A stretch of DNA of 7,497 nt, from positions 1 through 7,497 of the forward strand of contig JACDDF010000091.1 in NCBI GenBank assembly GCA_013817135.1. The letters are read 5' to 3'. The notes under the pieces were generated by a model, which was given only the letters and a program-made list of their open reading frames with translations, did not search any database and had not been told where the DNA came from. This document shows, one piece after another, positions 6,709 to 7,497 of this stretch. This DNA comes from Nitrospirales bacterium. GTDB lineage: Bacteria > Nitrospirota > Nitrospiria > Nitrospirales > UBA8639. How positions within the stretch are numbered: position 1 is the stretch's first letter; every line of letters begins with the position of its first letter. The position numbers were made by a program, and so were the translations under genes.

Positions 6709-6811
6709 CTCGGGGGAGAGTCGTTTCTCCAACCCTATCGCTCGATATGTCTGCCATGAGGTTCAGGCTGCACTAAAAGCCTCGGGTATTGAGTCTCCTA
6801 GGCGTCGGAAG

Positions 6812-6837
6812 TGATCTTCCCCGACGACATCGGACAC
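6812..6837 (+). repeat. Putative terminal inverted repeat of the IS3-family element
   Basis: The sequence runs from TGATCTTCCCC to ATCGGACAC and lies just outside the transposase stop. The TG start and the C-rich and CGGACAC blocks fit IS3-family ends. The partner repeat is outside the window, so the exact boundary is unproven. It also forms part of a palindrome with the flanking bases (6803-6826). Confidence 0.45.
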
Positions 6838-6841
6838 AAGG

Positions 6842-7497
6842 TTAAGCTGTCTTTTCAAATACCATTGGGATGCGATGTCCAATCGCCGAGTGTTTTCTCT
6901 CCCGATTATCATACGTTTTAATGTATTCAAAGATGCTGATTTTGGCCTTGCGTCGCGTCACGTACCGCTCCCGGTGAATCAGTTCGACTTTCAGGGTATG
7001 AAAGAAGCGCTCCGTGACGGCGTTATCGTCGCAGGTGGCTTTGCGCCCCATGCTCCCGTACAGGCCATGGCTCTGGATCAATTGCTGATACCGTTGCGAA
7101 CAATACTGGCTGCCACGATCAGCGTGGAGGATCGTGCCCTTGGGGAAGCCGCGACGGAACAAGGCCATGCTGAGTGCGTCACACACCAGTTGTTGCGTCA
7201 TCCGTCGGTTCATCGACCACCCCACAATGGCTCGGGAGTACAGGTCCATCACGACGGCGAGATACAGCCACCCCTCGTCAGTCCAGACAGAGGTGATATC
7301 ACCGGTCCATTTCTGATTGGGCGCCGCCGCGTGAAAGTCCTGTTCAAGCCAGTCGGATGTGACGGGTTTGAAATGGGTCGAGTCAGTCGTGACTGTATAT
7401 TTCTTCGTCTGAATCGCGTGCAATCCCAGGATGCGCATCCTTCGGGCAATGCGGTTCTCGCTGCACGTGCTGCCCTCATCGTGTAGGGCATCGGCGA
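6842..7497 (-). CDS. IS3-family transposase OrfB, DDE integrase domain (5' end outside window)
   Basis: The frame is open to the window edge; upstream of ATG 7438 it reads L-H-D-E-G-S-T-C-S-E-N-R-I-A-R, the HTH_21-like lead-in of OrfB, so that ATG is internal and 218 residues are visible. Counting from ATG 7438, the catalytic triad is complete: D47 in W-T-G-D-I-T, D107 in L-H-A-D-R-G-S-Q-Y and E143 in D-N-A-V-T-E-R-F-F. The last two are 35 residues apart, the IS3-family D(35)E spacing. The C-terminus, Y-D-N-R-E-R-K-H-S-A-I-G, is the usual family ending. The protein cuts and joins IS ends and is normally made as an OrfAB fusion by -1 frameshifting; OrfA would be beyond the right edge. The visible part has no internal stop, so the element may be active or recently so. 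Confidence 0.93.
   Translation of the reverse strand, partial: ADALHDEGSTCSENRIARRMRILGLHAIQTKKYTVTTDSTHFKPVTSDWLEQDFHAAAPNQKWTGDITSVWTDEGWLYLAVVMDLYSRAIVGWSMNRRMTQQLVCDALSMALFRRGFPKGTILHADRGSQYCSQRYQQLIQSHGLYGSMGRKATCDDNAVTERFFHTLKVELIHRERYVTRRKAKISIFEYIKTYDNRERKHSAIGHRIPMVFEKTA

Larger units (their letters stand above)
6812..7497. mobile_element. IS3-family insertion sequence, one end only
   Basis: The element is identified by its transposase, which ends at 6842. The proposed terminus is TGATCT at 6812, continuing to C-G-G-A-C-A-C at 6831-6837. IS3-family ends begin TG, and many carry a C-rich block followed by C-G-G-A-C-A-C; this is recalled pattern knowledge, not a measured match. The terminus is 30 bases from the transposase stop, a normal distance. 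The bases just outside are AAG (6809-6811), which should reappear beyond the other end if this was a simple insertion with a 3-bp duplication. The other end lies beyond the window. Confidence 0.65.

Noticed and set aside
6715..6730. Terminator after ilvA (GGAGA, loop, TCTCC)
   Set aside because: The stem is only five base pairs and no T-run follows on either strand.
6875..7486. Long plus-strand ORF opposite the transposase
   Set aside because: It is antisense to a frame with a complete D(35)E triad; its own translation has no recognisable domain.

Overview
The window is a stretch of Gram-negative chromosome of intermediate GC. It encodes the C-terminus of an AsmA-type envelope protein, three exported proteins with signal peptides, a ruined MlaA outer-membrane lipoprotein gene, a threonine deaminase and one end of an IS3-family insertion sequence. 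The AsmA and MlaA genes point to a diderm bacterium. The gene mix recalls Nitrospirota, but that is an impression; nothing here fixes the taxon.

Left part (1-3.4 kb). The 3' end of an AsmA-family gene (2-424) is followed by a frameshifted small gene (503-820). Then come two convergent paralogous genes, 824-1837 (+) and 2333-3361 (-). They encode exported helical proteins built from eight units that begin (S/T)-P-x-(D/H)-V-(F/Y), mostly 38-40 residues apart. I do not recognise the family, and it is the most interesting item in the window. Between the pair lies the wreck of a small multi-pass membrane protein gene (about 1940-2340). Upstream of the minus-strand paralog, and probably in one operon with it, is a 209-residue exported protein with a likely beta-sandwich body (3425-4054).

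Middle (4.1-5.0 kb). An mlaA/vacJ pseudogene on the minus strand (4106 to about 4808) is still recognisable from the FNR motif to its natural stop. It carries two nonsense codons and several frameshifts. The spacer up to 5.1 kb holds only weak signals: a 32-codon ORF, an AT-rich promoter candidate and a 17-codon leader-like ORF.

Right part (5.1-7.5 kb). A complete biosynthetic threonine deaminase gene (ilvA) on the plus strand is followed after about 100 bp by the end of an IS3-family element whose transposase runs off the window on the minus strand. An intact metabolic gene between gene wreckage and an IS suggests a rearranged or acquired segment.

Overall, intact genes alternate with three decayed ones (503-820, 1940-2340, 4106-4808), so the locus looks like one losing genes. 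I see no defence system, CRISPR array, tRNA or rRNA.
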